From assembly GCA_015231795.1 (NCBI GenBank), contig JADGAX010000004.1, positions 1-64,000 on the forward strand: 64,000 nucleotides of DNA, given 5' to 3'. Shown here in pieces: positions 43,788 through 54,190 of the stretch; position 1 is the stretch's first letter; every line of letters starts with the position of its first letter. Under the pieces are notes generated by a model that did no database searches, was not told the DNA's origin, and worked only from the letters and a program-made list of their open reading frames with translations. The DNA comes from Alphaproteobacteria bacterium (GTDB taxonomy: Bacteria > Pseudomonadota > Alphaproteobacteria > Rhodospirillales > WMHbin7). The translations under genes were made by a program, and so were the position numbers.

Positions 43788-44702
43788 TCAGCCCAGCCCC
43801 ACTAAGCCGCGGGCGAAGGACATGGCTTCGAAGGGCTGCAAGTCGTCGGCCTGTTCGCCCACCCCGATGGCATGCACGGGCAGATTGAATTTTTCGGCAA
43901 GCGCGACTAAAACGCCGCCCTTGGCGGTGCCGTCCAGCTTGGTCAGGATCAGCCCCGTCACATCGACCATGCTTTTAAAGGTCTCGACCTGATTGAGCGC
44001 GTTCTGCCCGGTGGTGGCGTCCAGCACCAGAAGTGTTGCGTGCGGAAGACTGGCATCCTGCTTTTTCAGAACGCGCACCACCTTCTTCAGTTCTTCCATC
44101 AGATCGGTCTTGTTGTGCAGCCGCCCGGCGGTGTCGATGAACAAGATGTCGGCCCCGTCCGCCTTGGCTTGCGTCACGGCGTCGAAGGCAAGGCCCGCCG
44201 CGTCGGCGCCGGTTTCACGCGCAATGACCGGACAATTCGCCCTGGTCCCCCAAACCTTCAACTGTTCGACCGCCGCCGCGCGAAACGTGTCGCCCGCCGC
44301 CAGCAAAACCTTGCGGCCCTTGTTGCGCTCGATGGTCGCCAGCTTGCCGATGGTGGTGGTTTTGCCCGTGCCGTTGACGCCCACCACCAGCACGACTTGC
44401 GGCTTTTGCAAAGGGTCGAGCGCCAGCGGCTTGGCCACCGGTTCCAGCAATTTGGCGATGTCGCTTGCCAGATGCAGGCGCACGGCCTCGCTGGTTGCCC
44501 CTTGCTCGAACCTGGCCTTGGACAAAGATTCGGTCAAACGGTATGCGGTTCTGGCCCCCAGGTCGGCGCCGATCAGCAGTTCCTCAATGCCGCCCAGCGC
44601 CACTTCGTCCAGGCGGCTTTTGGTGACCAGATCGCCGATCCCCTGCCCCAGTTGGCGCGAGGTGCGCGACAGACCGGATTTCAAACGCTCAAGCCAACTC
44701 AT
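43788..44702 (-). CDS. ftsY: Signal recognition particle receptor FtsY
   Basis: 304 residues, the NG GTPase core without the long acidic N-terminal domain. LVVGVNGTGKTTTIGKLA (G1), DTFRAAAVEQL, DTAGRLHNKTDLMEEL (G3), TKLDGTAKGG (G4) and VHAIGVGEQADDLQPF are typical. It pairs with Ffh for cotranslational targeting. It overlaps mtaB by four bases in a mtaB/dapF/ftsY block common in alphaproteobacteria. Confidence 0.97.
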   Translation of the reverse strand: MSWLERLKSGLSRTSRQLGQGIGDLVTKSRLDEVALGGIEELLIGADLGARTAYRLTESLSKARFEQGATSEAVRLHLASDIAKLLEPVAKPLALDPLQKPQVVLVVGVNGTGKTTTIGKLATIERNKGRKVLLAAGDTFRAAAVEQLKVWGTRANCPVIARETGADAAGLAFDAVTQAKADGADILFIDTAGRLHNKTDLMEELKKVVRVLKKQDASLPHATLLVLDATTGQNALNQVETFKSMVDVTGLILTKLDGTAKGGVLVALAEKFNLPVHAIGVGEQADDLQPFEAMSFARGLVGLG

Positions 44703-45898
44703 GCCGCGATTTGCCCTTCAAGCTGTCCGTTCTTGCCGCTAGAAATCCTGACCCTGGCCAGCGTCCCCGGCGTGCCGCCCGTGAAAAGCACCGGCAGATA
44801 GGAGGACGAATAGCCCTTGCCGGGTTCCTCGATCAACACTTCGACCTCGGCGCCGATCAAGGACGAGATCAGTCCCGCCCGCAACCGCTCGCCCGCCGCC
44901 CGCAATTCCCCCGCCCTGGCCTTGACCACGTCGCCCGACAAGCCCTTCCAGTTGGCGGCTGGCGTTCCCGGCCTTGCCGAGTAGGGAAAGACGTGCAGGT
45001 GCGACAAGCCCAGCCTTTCGATCAGGCGAAGCGTTTCTTGATGATCGCTCTCGGTCTCGCCAGGAAAGCCGGCGATCAGGTCGGCGCCCAAAGCCACGTC
45101 GGGCAGGGCTTGGCGAATGCGCAACAGATCGCCAGCGCGGTGGCGTCTGGCCATGCGCTTCAAGACGGGATCGGCCCCCGATTGCATCGACAGGTGCAGA
45201 TGCCCCATCAGGCGCGATTCAGATTTGAACAAGGCGATCAGATCGTCGGACACTTCGGCAGGATCAAGCGACGATAGGCGCAGGCGCGAGATGCCCGGCA
45301 CGTCCCTCAGAAGCCCGGCGATCAATTGATCGAGACGCCCCCACGAGGCGATGTCCACGCCGGTCAGCACGATTTCAAGATAGCCCGCCGCAGCCAGCTT
45401 GGCGGCCTGCTGGGCGATGCGCTCGAACGCCACCGGCCGCGATGGCCCCCTGGCCTTGGGAATGATGCAAAAGGTGCAGCCATGATCGCAGCCTTGCTGA
45501 ATTTGCACGAAGGCGCGCGCGCGGCCCTCGAAGCCGCCGATCAGATGCGGGGCCAGTTCGGACAGGTCGGCAAGATCCGTCACCACCAGCTTTTCGCCGG
45601 AACCCAGTTGCCTTGCGTCCAGTTTCGCGCCGTTTCCCAGCACGCGGTCCACTTCGGGCATGGCGGCGAAACGCTCGGCGTTCACTTGCGCGGCACAGCC
45701 GGTCACGATGATATGGGCGTCGGGCCGTTCGCGCTTCAGCTTGCGGATGGCTTGGCGGGCCTGGCGTTCGGCCTCGGCGGTCACGGCGCAGGTGTTGAAG
45801 ATCACGGCGTCTTCCAATCCGGCCTGCTTGGCGGTATCGCGCAGAACCTCGGACTCGAAGCCGTTCAGGCGGCAGCCGAATGTGACGATGTCGATCAT
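44699..45898 (-). CDS. mtaB: tRNA t6A37 methylthiotransferase MtaB
   Basis: 399 residues of the radical-SAM methylthiotransferase family: N-terminal UPF0004 domain with Cys in FGCRLN, FNTCAVT and VTGCAAQ (auxiliary cluster), radical SAM CDHGCTFCIIPKARG, and a C-terminal TRAM-like region. MtaB converts t6A to ms2t6A at tRNA position 37. It overlaps dapF and ftsY by four bases. Confidence 0.94.
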   Translation of the reverse strand: MIDIVTFGCRLNGFESEVLRDTAKQAGLEDAVIFNTCAVTAEAERQARQAIRKLKRERPDAHIIVTGCAAQVNAERFAAMPEVDRVLGNGAKLDARQLGSGEKLVVTDLADLSELAPHLIGGFEGRARAFVQIQQGCDHGCTFCIIPKARGPSRPVAFERIAQQAAKLAAAGYLEIVLTGVDIASWGRLDQLIAGLLRDVPGISRLRLSSLDPAEVSDDLIALFKSESRLMGHLHLSMQSGADPVLKRMARRHRAGDLLRIRQALPDVALGADLIAGFPGETESDHQETLRLIERLGLSHLHVFPYSARPGTPAANWKGLSGDVVKARAGELRAAGERLRAGLISSLIGAEVEVLIEEPGKGYSSSYLPVLFTGGTPGTLARVRISSGKNGQLEGQIAA

Positions 45899-46686
45899 CC
45901 GACCAATCGCCCCTCGGCGACCAGCGTGGCCGGGCCGGTCATCAGCACATGGCCGGTTTCAAGATAGTGAAGGCGAAGCTCGCCGCCATCCAGTTCGATC
46001 GTCACTTGGCGTCCGGTCAGCCCTCGCCGAAAGGCCGCCACGGCAGCCGCGCAAGCGCCCGATCCGCAGGCCAGCGTGATCCCTGCGCCGCGCTCCCAAA
46101 CGCGAAGGCGCAGCCTGTCTTGGCTTTGCAGCGAAATCACCTCGACATTGGTGCGGTTTGGAAACAGCTTGTGGCGCTCGATCAGCGGGCCGTGCGCAGG
46201 CAAGTCCACCACCAGCGCGTCCGGCACGATAAAGACGGCATGCGGATTGCCCATATTCACGAAAACCGGCCCTGCTAGCGGCCCCACGGCCAGATCGAGA
46301 TCGGCGACGTCGCGGGCCAGGCCCATATCCACCTCGATCATACCGTCTTCCAGCCGCCGACAGGGCAACAGGCCGGACCTTGTTTCGATCACGCAGTCTG
46401 CCGTCTTCCTTTCATTGAAGACCAGCAGGGCGGCACAGCGCGTTCCATTGCCGCAAGCGCCCGATTCGCTGCCGTCGCCATTTAAAAAGCGCACGAACAG
46501 ATCGGCTCCCCCGGCCTTGGCCGGTTCCAGAATCACGATCTGATCGCAGCCGATGCCGAAATGGCGATCCGCCAGCAGCTTGGCCTCGGCCTCGGTCAGG
46601 GCGACGGGCAGAGCGCGGCCATCCAAGACAACGAAATCGTTGCCCAGGCCGTGCATCTTCAAGAAGGACCGGTTCTTCAAGCTCAT
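45895..46686 (-). CDS. dapF: Diaminopimelate epimerase
   Basis: 263 residues with both catalytic cysteines: ESGACGNGTRCAA (about 80) and ACGSGACAAAV (about 222). It converts LL-DAP to meso-DAP for lysine and peptidoglycan. ATG 46686 puts the conserved KMHGLGNDFVV 9 residues from the start, the usual distance. Confidence 0.97.
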   Translation of the reverse strand: MSLKNRSFLKMHGLGNDFVVLDGRALPVALTEAEAKLLADRHFGIGCDQIVILEPAKAGGADLFVRFLNGDGSESGACGNGTRCAALLVFNERKTADCVIETRSGLLPCRRLEDGMIEVDMGLARDVADLDLAVGPLAGPVFVNMGNPHAVFIVPDALVVDLPAHGPLIERHKLFPNRTNVEVISLQSQDRLRLRVWERGAGITLACGSGACAAAVAAFRRGLTGRQVTIELDGGELRLHYLETGHVLMTGPATLVAEGRLVG

Positions 46687-46870
46687 GCGCGATATATAGG
46701 CCCCGGGGCAAAAACTGTCCATGCACGCATGGCAAAGTTTCAAATTCAATTTACAGTAGTTCTAGATTTTACTTTATGTAAGCGCAAAGCCTTATATATG
46801 ATACACCTCTAATGACCATAATAAAAATGTGACTTTTGTCGCCGCGCCAACATTCGGGGAAACTACCATC

Positions 46871-48556
46871 ATGCGCCTAGCCGATTTGACCATCGTCGTG
46901 AAATTGTCGCTGATCGTCGCCGCCGCCTTTGCGGGCATCACGGCCGTCACCGCCTATACCTTGTTCGACATCAATAATGTGATGTTCGCCGACCGCCAGG
47001 CCAAAACCAAGGCCGTCGTGGAACTGGCCCATTCGACCGTGGCCAGCTTCGAGCGCCAGGCCCGCGAGGGAGCAATCAGCGAGGACGCCGCCAAATCAGC
47101 CGCCCTTAGCGCCCTGAAAGCGATGCGCTACGAAGGCAACGAATATATCTGGATCAACGACATGGCCCCGGCCATGGTCATGCATCCGATCAAGCCCGAA
47201 CTGGACGGCAAGGATCTGTCGAAAAACGCCGATCCCGCCGGCAAACTGCTGTTCATCGAATTCGTGAATGCGGTCAAGACCAAGGGCGAAGGCTTCGTCG
47301 ATTATCTGTGGCCGAAGCCGGGCTTCGATCAGCCGGTGCGCAAAATTTCCTTCGTCAAGGGCTTCCAGCCCTGGGGCTGGGTGATCGGATCGGGCATCTA
47401 TCTCGACGACGCCGAAGCGGCTTTCCGCGCCAAGGCCATGATTTCTGGCCTGATCGTCGCCTTGATCACGCTGGCCGTGATCGCGCTGTCGATGCTGGTG
47501 GCCCGCAACACCTCGCGCCCCATTATCGTCGCCACGCATGAGATGGAAAATCTGGCGAAGGGCGACACTTCCTTTGAAATCCATGGACGGGACCGCAAGG
47601 ACGAGGTGGGCCAGATGGCCGCCGCCATCCAAATCTTCAAGGACAGCCTGCTGCACAAGGCGGTTCTGGAAGAACAGATCAAGGCGGAAGCCGCCAAGGA
47701 ACATGCCCGCGTCGCCCGCCAGGAAGCCAGCATCATGCGCTTCGAGGAACGGGTCACGCAATTGTTGCGCAAGGTCTCGGCAACCGTCGAACATGTTCAT
47801 TCCGCGTCCGACCGTTTGGTGTCGACCGCGCAAGGATCGAGCGAACGCACATCGGCGGTGCGCGCCGTCACCGAACAGGCTTCGGCCAACATGCAGGCGG
47901 TGGCCGGAGCCACCGAGCAATTGGGCACCTCGGCGGAAGACATCGCCAGAAGAGTTTCCGAAACCTCGGACATCACGCAAGAGGCGGTCAACGGCATCCA
48001 GCAGGCCGACGGCACGGTGGCGGGCCTGGCGGGCGCGGCCAGCCGCATCGGCGAGATCGTCAGCCTGATCAACGACATCGCCAGCCAGACCAATCTGCTG
48101 GCTTTGAACGCCACCATCGAGGCGGCAAGAGCTGGCGAAGCCGGAAAGGGCTTCGCCGTCGTGGCGGGCGAGGTCAAGAACCTAGCCAACCAAACCGCCA
48201 AGGCGACCGGCGAGATCACCTCTCAGATCAATGAAATCCAAGCCGCCACGCAAGAAGCCGTCGAAGCCATCAAAACAGTGGGATCGACGGTGGGTCAGGT
48301 CAATACGGTGGTCGCCACCATCGAAGAGGCGGTCGGCGCCCAGACCCAGGCCACGCGCGAAATTCTTCGCAACATCGAAGAGGCAGCGCAGGGCAATGGC
48401 GAGGTGGCGCGCCATATCAGCGACGTCAGCGAGGCGGCCAACGACACGGGCAGCATGGCCCAGGGCATGTTCAAGGCCGCCGACGAACTGATGAGCGAGG
48501 CGGAAACCTTGAAGTCGGAAGTCGAGCAGTTCCTGATCGAAGTGCGGGCGGCCTAG
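46871..48556 (+). CDS. Methyl-accepting chemotaxis protein with single Cache sensor
   Basis: 561 residues: TM1 (about 8-28), a periplasmic sCache_2 domain (about 30-190, with [19 protein letters not shown]), TM2 (about 190-212), HAMP and a signalling domain with the hairpin tip [28 protein letters not shown]. No C-terminal pentapeptide for CheR binding. ATG 46871 follows the leader; the longer frame to 46829 is not needed. It sits in an AT-rich 184-bp upstream gap. Overlaps the convergent Fe-S gene by four bases. Confidence 0.93.
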   Translation: MRLADLTIVVKLSLIVAAAFAGITAVTAYTLFDINNVMFADRQAKTKAVVELAHSTVASFERQAREGAISEDAAKSAALSALKAMRYEGNEYIWINDMAPAMVMHPIKPELDGKDLSKNADPAGKLLFIEFVNAVKTKGEGFVDYLWPKPGFDQPVRKISFVKGFQPWGWVIGSGIYLDDAEAAFRAKAMISGLIVALITLAVIALSMLVARNTSRPIIVATHEMENLAKGDTSFEIHGRDRKDEVGQMAAAIQIFKDSLLHKAVLEEQIKAEAAKEHARVARQEASIMRFEERVTQLLRKVSATVEHVHSASDRLVSTAQGSSERTSAVRAVTEQASANMQAVAGATEQLGTSAEDIARRVSETSDITQEAVNGIQQADGTVAGLAGAASRIGEIVSLINDIASQTNLLALNATIEAARAGEAGKGFAVVAGEVKNLANQTAKATGEITSQINEIQAATQEAVEAIKTVGSTVGQVNTVVATIEEAVGAQTQATREILRNIEEAAQGNGEVARHISDVSEAANDTGSMAQGMFKAADELMSEAETLKSEVEQFLIEVRAA

Positions 48557-49215
48557 TAACTGCTGGAAAAAGCCGCAAGAAAGGCCTGGGTGTGAAAGGC
48601 GGCCTGTTCCTTGGAATAGGCGTGCCTTCGCCCCTGCTTGCAGCCCGCTCTGGCTTGGCATCCGCCTTGAAGGCAGGCGGCGCCTGCCGCGCCTTTCAAA
48701 AAGCCCATGCAGGCAGACACATCATAGCGCCCGCTTGCGAAGACGTTGGCGGGGCAAGCCGACAGGCAGGGTTTGTCCAGGCAGGCGGCGCAGAGATCGA
48801 CCGGCCTGGGCGGGTCTGGAATGGGCAGTCGATCAGCGAATCCCAGCGCCGCCCGATAGCCATGCCAGGGTCCGAATTGCGGATGGATCAAGGGGCCGAT
48901 GGGCGATTGGGTTAAGCCCTCAGCCTGCATCGCCCAGCGCTGAAAGGGCAGCCAGGGCGGCCCCTCGAACGGATAAAGGGCCAGGGCGGCGGCGTCTTGC
49001 GCCAACGGCCCGATGACGCGCCTTGTCCAATTGTCCAGGGGATCGGCTTCATCCCGTCGCCCCAATTGAAAGGCGGGCCAAAATTCTCCCCCCAGATGGC
49101 CGATCAGCATCAAGGTGCGAACGCCTTCGGGCGCGCCGTCATCCTGGCTTGGGCTGAAGACACAGCGAGTGCGAAAGCCAATTTCTTTCAGTCTTTTCTC
49201 GATCCTTTGCAGCAT
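48553..49215 (-). CDS. 4Fe-4S protein with ferredoxin-like cluster
   Basis: 220 residues, no membrane segment. The second half holds a Cys-rich site [14 protein letters not shown], then CMGFLKG and [12 protein letters not shown], which fits one or two Fe-S clusters. The N-terminal half has no motif I know; the layout recalls QueG or the ferredoxin part of related reductases but lacks their other signatures. I cannot name a function. The start at 49215 lies in an AT-rich gap. Confidence 0.7.
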   Translation of the reverse strand: MLQRIEKRLKEIGFRTRCVFSPSQDDGAPEGVRTLMLIGHLGGEFWPAFQLGRRDEADPLDNWTRRVIGPLAQDAAALALYPFEGPPWLPFQRWAMQAEGLTQSPIGPLIHPQFGPWHGYRAALGFADRLPIPDPPRPVDLCAACLDKPCLSACPANVFASGRYDVSACMGFLKGAAGAACLQGGCQARAGCKQGRRHAYSKEQAAFHTQAFLAAFSSSY

Positions 49216-49342
49216 GGCCCATCCTTAAGCAGGAAGTTGCCAACATTAGGACGGCGAAACGCCCCGCTTTGCAAGGAACCCTGGGAAAGGAAAGGAACGC
49301 TTGTGCATGGCAGGTACAATTTATCATTCGAATGATTTGTTT

Positions 49343-49356
49343 TTGATGTAGATCAG
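49343..49356 (+). promoter_or_regulatory. FNR-like site upstream of the second chemoreceptor
   Basis: TTGATGTAGATCAG matches the FNR consensus TTGAT-N4-ATCAA in nine of ten positions. It lies 106 bp before the ATG of the chemoreceptor, followed by an AT-rich stretch that could hold a -10 element (TATTAT, 49359-49364). Control by oxygen through FNR is inferred. Confidence 0.5.
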
Positions 49357-49461
49357 TGTATTATGAGAATTATACATCTGGTCTATATCCTCCGATAACT
49401 TGTCAATATTCTGGCCTGCCCCTATTGTCGTTGTGGGAATTTTCGTTTGGAGGGCGCAGCC

Positions 49462-51145
49462 ATGTTTAAGAGATTATCCGGTCTTTCTATCACCACGCGC
49501 ATCGTCGCCGTCAACGTGGTCGGCTTCGTCCTGGCCGCGACCATCATCGTCGCCGTCATTCTATCCATCGTTTCGTCCAGCCTAGCCGAGCAGGCGATCT
49601 TAAGCCAGGAAGGCAACGTCAGGGTGCTGAACCAGATGTTGCAGGCCAAGGGAAATGGCGGGCCGCACCAGATCGACGGCAAGCTGGCCTGGGGAAATTT
49701 CATCATCGACGGCAATCACGAGATTCCCGACAGCCTGAAACAGGCGCTTGGCATCGCCGTCAGCGTTTTCGACGGCAAGGTCCGCGCCTCGACCAACGTG
49801 GTGAATGCCGAAGGCAAGCGCGTGGTCGGCTCGAAATTCCCGGAAGGCGCCATTGACCAAACCGTCTTCGGCGAAGGCAAAGCCTTCAACGGCGAATCCC
49901 AGGTCGCGGGCAGCACCTACCTTGTGCGCTATGAGCCAGTGAAGGACGCGGGCGGCAAGATCATCGGTTCGATCGCCACCGCACTGCCCAAGGCTAAGTT
50001 CTTCGCCATGCTGGACACCATCATGATTTCCGCCATCGCCGTGGCCAGCGTCATTTGCTTGGTCAGCTGCCTAGCTTTGTTCTTCGTAACCAAATCACAG
50101 CTTGGCGTCATCAAGCGACTGACCGCCAATATGGAACGCGTTACGCGTCATGATTACGCGGGCAGCATTCCCGGCACCGAGCGCGGCGACGAAATCGGCA
50201 TCATGGCCAAGGCGCTGGATGGTTTCCGCCAGTCCCTGATCCGCGCCGACGAAATGGACAAGCGCCAAGAGGCCGAACTGGCCAAGCGCGAACAGCACCG
50301 GACGAAAATGGACGAGGTCACGCACAACTTCGCCCAGGCTATCGAATCCGTGGTCGATAAGGTGACGACGGCGTCGATGGGATTGCGGCACAGCGCCGAA
50401 GGTCTTTCCAACGCCGCCGACCTGACGCTCAACAAATCGACTTTCGTCAACCAGGCTTCGGAAACCGCTTCGACCAACGTTGATTCCGTAGCTTCCGCCA
50501 CCGAAGAATTGTCGGCATCTATCGGCGAGATCAACCGTCTGGTCAGCGACGCGACGGATGTCGCCGGGCGCGCGGTGGGCGAGGCCGACGACGCCAACAT
50601 GATGGTTCAGGGCCTAGCCCAGGCCGCAGGCAAGATTGGCGAGGTGGTCAATCTTATTAATGACATCGCCTCGCAAACCAATCTGCTGGCATTGAACGCC
50701 ACCATCGAGGCGGCCAGGGCGGGCGATGCCGGCAAGGGCTTCGCCGTCGTCGCCAACGAAGTGAAGTCGCTTGCTAACCAAACCGCCAAGGCGACGGAAG
50801 ACATTCAAAAGCAGGTGGCCTCGATCCAGGCAGAAACCGAGAAAGCCGTCGATGCCATTACCGCCATCGGCACCACCATCGGCAATATTTCCGCCATTAC
50901 CTCGTCTGTGGCGACGGCGGTCACCGAACAAAGCGCCGCCACCAATGAAATTGCCCGCTCGGTGCAGCTGGCCTCCAGCGGCACCCGCGACGTCAGCGTC
51001 AATATTGCCGACGTCACGGCGGCGGCGCGTCAAACCGAATCCAGCGCCTCGGAAGTGCTGGCCGCGGCCCAGGATCTGGGCGATCAGTCGGGTTCTTTGA
51101 AAAAAAGAGGTCGAGGCCTTCATTGCCATGGTGCGGGTGGCTTAG
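49462..51145 (+). CDS. Methyl-accepting chemotaxis protein, frameshift near the 3' end
   Basis: About 560 residues: TM1 (about 10-35), a periplasmic sensor (about 36-185), TM2 (about 186-208), HAMP, and a signalling domain with the tip [28 protein letters not shown]. After QSGSLKK the frame shifts in an A7 run (51100-51106): with six A it would continue [12 protein letters not shown] and stop at 51143-51145, exactly the usual MCP ending. As it stands, translation would run on to 51834 through the plsY region in the wrong sense. ATG 49462 has GGAGG 8 bases before it. Confidence 0.8.
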
Positions 51146-51177
51146 AGCATCCTGCGATAAATCTGGCGCGGGAGACT

Positions 51178-51771
51178 CTAAAGCTGCTTCTTTTCGCCGA
51201 TCCTAGGCTCGCTTCCATCGAGCAGGCGTTCGATGTTCGCCCGGTGGCGCAGGAATCCCAGCATGGCCAAAGCCAGGGCCAAGGCGGCGTGGGAGGGGCT
51301 TGCGAAAAGATAGGCGAAGATCGGCGACAGGCCCAGCGCCGCCAGAGCCGACAGCGACGAGATGCGCGACAGTTTCGCCGTGATCAGCCATGTGACGATG
51401 GCGGCCAGTCCGGTGGGCCAGGAAACGGCCAGCAGCGTGCCCAACGTGGTCGCCACCCCCTTGCCGCCCTTGAATTTCAGCCAGACCGGAAAATTATGTC
51501 CGACCACCGCGAACAGACCGGCGATCATCGCCGTGTCCATATCCGCCAAGGCCAGGGCGATCAGCGCCGCCACGGCCCCCTTGACGCCATCCAGAATCAG
51601 CGTGGCGGCAGCCAGACCCTTGTTGCCGGTGCGCAGCACGTTGGTGGCGCCGATATTGCCCGAACCGACGGCGCGGATATCGCCAAGCCCCGCCGCGCGG
51701 GTCAGCAACAAGCCAAAGGGAATCGACCCCAGAAGATAGCCGCACAAGGCGGCAAGCAGGACATCGGTCAA
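51178..51771 (-). CDS. plsY: Glycerol-3-phosphate acyltransferase PlsY
   Basis: 197 residues, five membrane segments. The conserved loops [46 protein letters not shown] and the C-terminal region match PlsY, which acylates glycerol-3-phosphate from acyl-phosphate in the membrane. Overlaps pyrC by four bases. Confidence 0.95.
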   Translation of the reverse strand: MTDVLLAALCGYLLGSIPFGLLLTRAAGLGDIRAVGSGNIGATNVLRTGNKGLAAATLILDGVKGAVAALIALALADMDTAMIAGLFAVVGHNFPVWLKFKGGKGVATTLGTLLAVSWPTGLAAIVTWLITAKLSRISSLSALAALGLSPIFAYLFASPSHAALALALAMLGFLRHRANIERLLDGSEPRIGEKKQL

Positions 51772-53078
51772 GTGTCTGCCTCAAGCGAGAAGACCGGACG
51801 CCCGTCGATGATGGTCTTCAGCACGCGCCCCTGAACGGGGCGTCCGTCGAAGGGCGAGTTCTTGGATTTCGAACGGAAGTTGTCGGCCACCACCTTCCAG
51901 GGGCGGTTTGGATCGAACAGCATCAAATCGGCGGGCAGGCCCTTTTCAAGCCGCCCCGCCTTCAATCCCATGATGGCCGCCGGTTTGTGGGTCAGATTGG
52001 CCAACACATCCAAGAGCGACATGGCCTTGTTGTGATACAGGTCCAGCGAAACGGCCAGCAGGGTTTCCAGGCCAACGCCCCCGAAGGCGGCTTGGGCGAA
52101 AGGCAGGCGCTTCGAATCTTGATCCTGGGGCGCGTGATCCGAAGCGATGGCGTCGATGGCGCCATCCTTCAATCCCTCGACCACCGCTTGGCGGTCGGAC
52201 TCGTCTCGCAAGGGCGGCGACAATTTGGCGAAGGTGCGCCAACCATTCACTTCCAGTTCGTTGAGCGCGAAATAGGGCGGCGCGGTGTCGCAGGTGACGC
52301 GCACGCCCCGGGCCTTGGCCCGGCGCACGGCTTCGATGCTTTCGGCGGTCGAAACATGCGCCGCGTGATAGCGCGCCCCGGTGGCGGCAACCAGCCGCAG
52401 GTCGCGTTCCAGCATGATCACTTCGGCTTCCTTGGGAATGGAAGGCACGCCCAGGCGCGTCGCCATCTCGCCGGAATTCATCGCCCCGCCCAGGGCCAGC
52501 GCCGGTTCCTCGGGATGCTGCACGATCAAAAGATCGAAGGTGGATGCGTAAGACAGGACGCGGCGCATCACGCGAGCATCGGAAAGCGCATGCACGCCGT
52601 CGGTAAAGGCCAAGGCGCCCGCCTGGGCCAGCAGGCCCAGTTCGGCCAGTTCCTTGCCCGCCAGACCCTTGGTGGCGGCGGCATAGGGATAGACCTTGAC
52701 CAGCCCCACCTTGCGGGCGCGCCGGGCTACGAATTCCACGCTGGCCACGTCGTCGATGATGGGATCGGTATTGGGCAGGCAGACCATGCTGGTGATGCCG
52801 CCCGCCACCGCCGCCTCGGCCGCCGATTTCAGCGTTTCCTTATGTTCCTCACCTGGTTCGCGCAATTGCACGCGCATGTCGACCAAGCCCGGAGACAGGC
52901 AAGCCCCCTTGCCGTCCACCACCTGAATGCCCGAAGGCACGCGCCATCCGGCGCTGGCCTTGAAAAGATTGGGGCCGAAATCGGCGATTTCCTCGCCTTC
53001 GGTCAGAAGCGCGCCCACCGCATCCAGTTTCGTCGCCGGATCAAGCAAGCGGACATTGATATAGGCGACCTTAACCAT
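51768..53078 (-). CDS. pyrC: Dihydroorotase-like protein (PyrC/PyrX), degenerate metal site
   Basis: 436 residues of the amidohydrolase fold. The zinc motif DxHxH is replaced by [12 protein letters not shown], the usual PHHL by APPYFAL and APH by APQ. His in VQHPEEPAL and [11 protein letters not shown] remain. So it probably lacks dihydroorotase activity and may be a structural partner of aspartate carbamoyltransferase, as PyrX (PyrC') is in pseudomonads. It overlaps pyrB by eight bases. Annotation pipelines will still name it dihydroorotase. Confidence 0.85.
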   Translation of the reverse strand: MVKVAYINVRLLDPATKLDAVGALLTEGEEIADFGPNLFKASAGWRVPSGIQVVDGKGACLSPGLVDMRVQLREPGEEHKETLKSAAEAAVAGGITSMVCLPNTDPIIDDVASVEFVARRARKVGLVKVYPYAAATKGLAGKELAELGLLAQAGALAFTDGVHALSDARVMRRVLSYASTFDLLIVQHPEEPALALGGAMNSGEMATRLGVPSIPKEAEVIMLERDLRLVAATGARYHAAHVSTAESIEAVRRAKARGVRVTCDTAPPYFALNELEVNGWRTFAKLSPPLRDESDRQAVVEGLKDGAIDAIASDHAPQDQDSKRLPFAQAAFGGVGLETLLAVSLDLYHNKAMSLLDVLANLTHKPAAIMGLKAGRLEKGLPADLMLFDPNRPWKVVADNFRSKSKNSPFDGRPVQGRVLKTIIDGRPVFSLEADT

Positions 53079-54027
53079 GATTGGGCCTCGCCTGATCCAG
53101 ATTGCGGGTCAGCGTTTCCAGGCAGGCCATGCGCACGGCGACGCCCATTTCCACCTGTTCGCGGATGACGCTGCGCTCGAAATCGTCGGCCACCTCGCTG
53201 TCGATCTCGACGCCGCGGTTCATTGGGCCGGGATGCATGATCAGCGCGTCGGGCTTGGCTTCCTTCAGCTTGTCGTAGTCAAGGCCGAAGAAGTGGAAAT
53301 ATTCGCGGATCGAGGGGATATAGCTGCCCTGCATGCGCTCGTTCTGCACGCGCAGCATCATCACGATGTCCACATCCTTAAGGCCCGCCGCCATGTCGTG
53401 AGAAATCTCGGCGCCCAGCCGGTCGGCTTTCACCGGCAGAAGCGTCTTGGGGGCGACGAGGCGCACCCTGGCCCCCATGGCGTTCAGCAAATAGATGTTC
53501 GAGCGCGCCACCCTGGAATGCAAAACGTCGCCGCAGATGGCGACCAGCAGGCCGGAAAGCCTGCCCTTGCGACGCCTGATGGTCAGCGCATCCAACAGCG
53601 CTTGGGTGGGATGTTCGTGGGTGCCGTCGCCGCCATTGACCACCGCGCAATTGACCTTGTCGGACAACAGCTTGACCGCGCCCGAATCGGGATGGCGCAC
53701 CACCAGCACATCGGCATGCATGGCGTTCAGCGTCATGGCGGTGTCGATCAGCGTCTCGCCCTTGGCGACCGAACTGTTGGCGACTTGCATGTTGATGACG
53801 TCGGCGCCCAATCGCTTGGCCGCCAGTTCGAAGCTGGTGCGGGTGCGCGTCGAATTCTCGAAGAACAGATTGATGATGGTGCGACCGCGCAGCACGTCGA
53901 GCTTGCGGCCGGGCTTGCGGTTCTGATCGACATAGCTGTCGGAAAGATCGAGCAAATAGGATATCTCCTCGGAAGTCAGCCCTTGGATGCCGAGGAGATG
54001 TCGGTGCGGAAAAGCGGATGTGTTCAT
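53071..54027 (-). CDS. pyrB: Aspartate carbamoyltransferase catalytic subunit
   Basis: 318 residues with [19 protein letters not shown] (carbamoyl-phosphate site), [21 protein letters not shown] and [12 protein letters not shown]. It joins carbamoyl phosphate and aspartate in pyrimidine synthesis. No pyrI is adjacent. The first gene of pyrB-pyrC-plsY. Confidence 0.97.
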   Translation of the reverse strand: MNTSAFPHRHLLGIQGLTSEEISYLLDLSDSYVDQNRKPGRKLDVLRGRTIINLFFENSTRTRTSFELAAKRLGADVINMQVANSSVAKGETLIDTAMTLNAMHADVLVVRHPDSGAVKLLSDKVNCAVVNGGDGTHEHPTQALLDALTIRRRKGRLSGLLVAICGDVLHSRVARSNIYLLNAMGARVRLVAPKTLLPVKADRLGAEISHDMAAGLKDVDIVMMLRVQNERMQGSYIPSIREYFHFFGLDYDKLKEAKPDALIMHPGPMNRGVEIDSEVADDFERSVIREQVEMGVAVRMACLETLTRNLDQARPNHG

Positions 54028-54190
54028 GAGCCATCATCCTAGGGGGTGCGGGGCATTTGGGCAACCCGGCCTGCAAGAAGGGGCGGTTTTCAGGGGATTT
54101 TTACCCCACCCCCGGCCCCAGGACTGGAAAGAAGCGCGCGAATCGTTATGTTTATGGCGTCCTGACCTGAACCCCTGCTAAAACAGCATC

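Noticed and set aside
51146-51834. Extension of the chemoreceptor to 795 residues
   Set aside because: The added residues come from the complement of plsY in a wrong frame after the A7 shift and have no domain; the natural stop is at 51143-51145.
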